NCBI GenBank assembly: GCA_910578845.1
Contig: CAJTSL010000009.1
Coordinates: forward strand, 1-64,000
Source of the DNA: an uncultured Lachnospiraceae bacterium
GTDB lineage: Bacteria; Bacillota; Clostridia; Lachnospirales; Lachnospiraceae
Length of the DNA stretch: 64,000 nucleotides
Direction of reading: 5' to 3'
The first letter of the stretch is position 1. Every line of letters starts with the position of its first letter. The position numbers and the translations under genes were made by a program. The notes below the pieces were generated by a model, which saw only the letters and a program-made list of their open reading frames with translations, ran no database searches and was not told the origin of the DNA. Below are positions 63,016 to 64,000 of this stretch, in pieces.

Positions 63016-63594
63016 ATGGACAATGAATATATAAAAGAATTGTTTGCAACATTGGAAAATACCGAAATCTGGTCTGGAATAAGCAGAAAATGTGAAAGCT
63101 ATGATGCCGGGATCCGGTTATTGATAGATTTTTTTACGAGACATAAGGAGAAACAGTCGTGGCTGTTCTTCATAGGAAATGGTGGGAGCAGCGCCATTGC
63201 AAGCCATATGACGGCAGATTATATGAAAAACGGCGGTATGAACACTTACAGCCTGTATGATAATGCGGTCACGACCTGTATGGGAAATGACTATGGATAT
63301 GAATCGATTTTCTCCCGTCCAATGGAGTTTTTGATACGGAGAGGGGATCTATTAGTAGCAATCAGCAGTTCTGGCAATTCCGCGAATATCATCAAGGCAA
63401 TAGAGACTGCCAAGGCAAAAGCGGCGGAAGTGATTACGCTCACGGGATTTTCACCAGATAACAGAGCCAAGCAAATGGGTGATATCAACATATATGTGCC
63501 TTGTGGGAAATACGGGATTGTCGAATCAATCCATAACCTGATTCTACAACAGATTGTGGATGGGATCATGGAAAGGGACGGAGTGCAGCTATAA
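63016..63594 (+). CDS. gmhA: Sedoheptulose-7-phosphate isomerase (SIS domain)
   Basis: 192 residues, the usual GmhA length. SIS fold with IGNGGSSAIASHM near residue 54 and ISSSGNSANII near 117. Converts sedoheptulose-7-phosphate to D-glycero-D-manno-heptose-7-phosphate, the first heptose step. GGAG sits about ten bases before ATG 63016. Followed one base after its stop by gmhB. Confidence 0.9.
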   Translation: MDNEYIKELFATLENTEIWSGISRKCESYDAGIRLLIDFFTRHKEKQSWLFFIGNGGSSAIASHMTADYMKNGGMNTYSLYDNAVTTCMGNDYGYESIFSRPMEFLIRRGDLLVAISSSGNSANIIKAIETAKAKAAEVITLTGFSPDNRAKQMGDINIYVPCGKYGIVESIHNLILQQIVDGIMERDGVQL

Positions 63595-63595
63595 T

Positions 63596-64000
63596 ATGGA
63601 GACGAGAAACCGGAAGCCGGCGGTTTTTTTAGACCGGGACGGCGTATTAACAGAGGAGAAAGGCTATATTAGCTCAGTAGGGGATTTGAATCTTTTCCCG
63701 TATGTGCCGGAATGCATCCGACAGATACAGGCAAAAGGTTATTATGCAATAGTGGTTACCAATCAAAGTGGCGTGGCAAGAGGCTTGTTTACAGAGGATA
63801 CGTTACAGGAAATGAACGAAACCTTAAGAAAGAAGACGAATGTGGATGCCATTTTCTATTGTCCGCACCACCCGGAGGGGAAGATAGAAGAATACAGAAA
63901 GGAATGTGCTTGCCGCAAACCGCGTACGGGAATGTTCGAGACAGCATGCAGGAAATTCGCGATTGATCTGCAAAACTCTCTCATGGTAGGAGACAGGGCG
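63596..64000 (+). CDS. gmhB: Heptose bisphosphate phosphatase (HAD), cut by window end
   Basis: 135 residues of a HAD phosphatase; continues past the window. FLDRDGV near 11 holds the nucleophile and general acid Asp; VVTNQSG follows; CPHHPEG near 89 and CACRKP near 104 are the zinc-binding loop typical of GmhB (D-glycero-D-manno-heptose-1,7-bisphosphate 7-phosphatase); MVGDRA is at the end. ATG 63596 follows the gmhA stop at once. Confidence 0.92.
   Translation, partial: METRNRKPAVFLDRDGVLTEEKGYISSVGDLNLFPYVPECIRQIQAKGYYAIVVTNQSGVARGLFTEDTLQEMNETLRKKTNVDAIFYCPHHPEGKIEEYRKECACRKPRTGMFETACRKFAIDLQNSLMVGDRA

Noticed and set aside
62786..63034. 82-codon frame with repeated GMISERL
   Set aside because: Overlaps two real genes and derives from the 72-base-spaced repeat; no ribosome site.

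Overview
The window looks like a Gram-positive, flagellated Clostridia, most likely a Lachnospiraceae (inference). Supporting signs are strong AGGAGG-type ribosome binding sites, frequent GTG and TTG starts, moderately AT-rich sequence, sigma-A promoters plus one Bacillus-type sigma-D (flagellar) promoter, and a flagellin gene end at the left edge. Nearly everything else reads as one very large flagellin glycan-modification island on the + strand.

Layout. 1-221: C-terminus of flagellin with a terminator. 341-8941: multidomain glycosyltransferases, two SGNH-like proteins, a DUF616-type and a CgeB-type transferase. 8974-11908: a short minus-strand insert with two more transferases around a dead Rpn-transposase fragment. 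12377-20589: a sigma-D/sigma-A driven block for CDP-activated polyol or phosphodiester chemistry (CDP-glycerol phosphotransferase-like protein with a beta-propeller, two cytidylyltransferases, one fused to an oxidoreductase, GDPD, LicD, PdxA-like dehydrogenase, radical SAM). 20906-48109: two aminotransferases (one switched off by a G10 tract), a DegT aminotransferase, a cupin, methyltransferase and many glycosyltransferases, nearly all fused to the same kind of about 100-residue Rossmann-like module. Two sulfotransferase-like giants and an alkaline-phosphatase-fold protein follow. 48142-53492: TIM barrel, APS kinase (cysC), ATP sulfurylase (sat), a Mor-type HTH, a CPA2 antiporter and a pyruvate-kinase-like enzyme. 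53680-59816: a five-gene cassette of unknown role (HD-type protein, nitrilase-fold protein, winged HTH, coiled coil, orphan) with its own promoter. 59944-64000: two IspD/TarI-like cytidylyltransferases, a second CDP-glycerol transferase-like protein and heptose genes gmhA and gmhB (cut by the window edge).

How it may work together (inference). Nucleotide-activated sugars and polyols (CDP-polyols, amino sugars, heptose) are built and transferred to flagellin by the many transferases. PAPS made by Sat and CysC could feed the two sulfotransferase-like proteins, giving a sulfated flagellin glycan. Eight-G tracts inside coding regions, plus a G10 tract that breaks an aminotransferase, suggest that the glycan is phase variable by slipped-strand mispairing. 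Structured intergenic repeats sit just before four of these genes.
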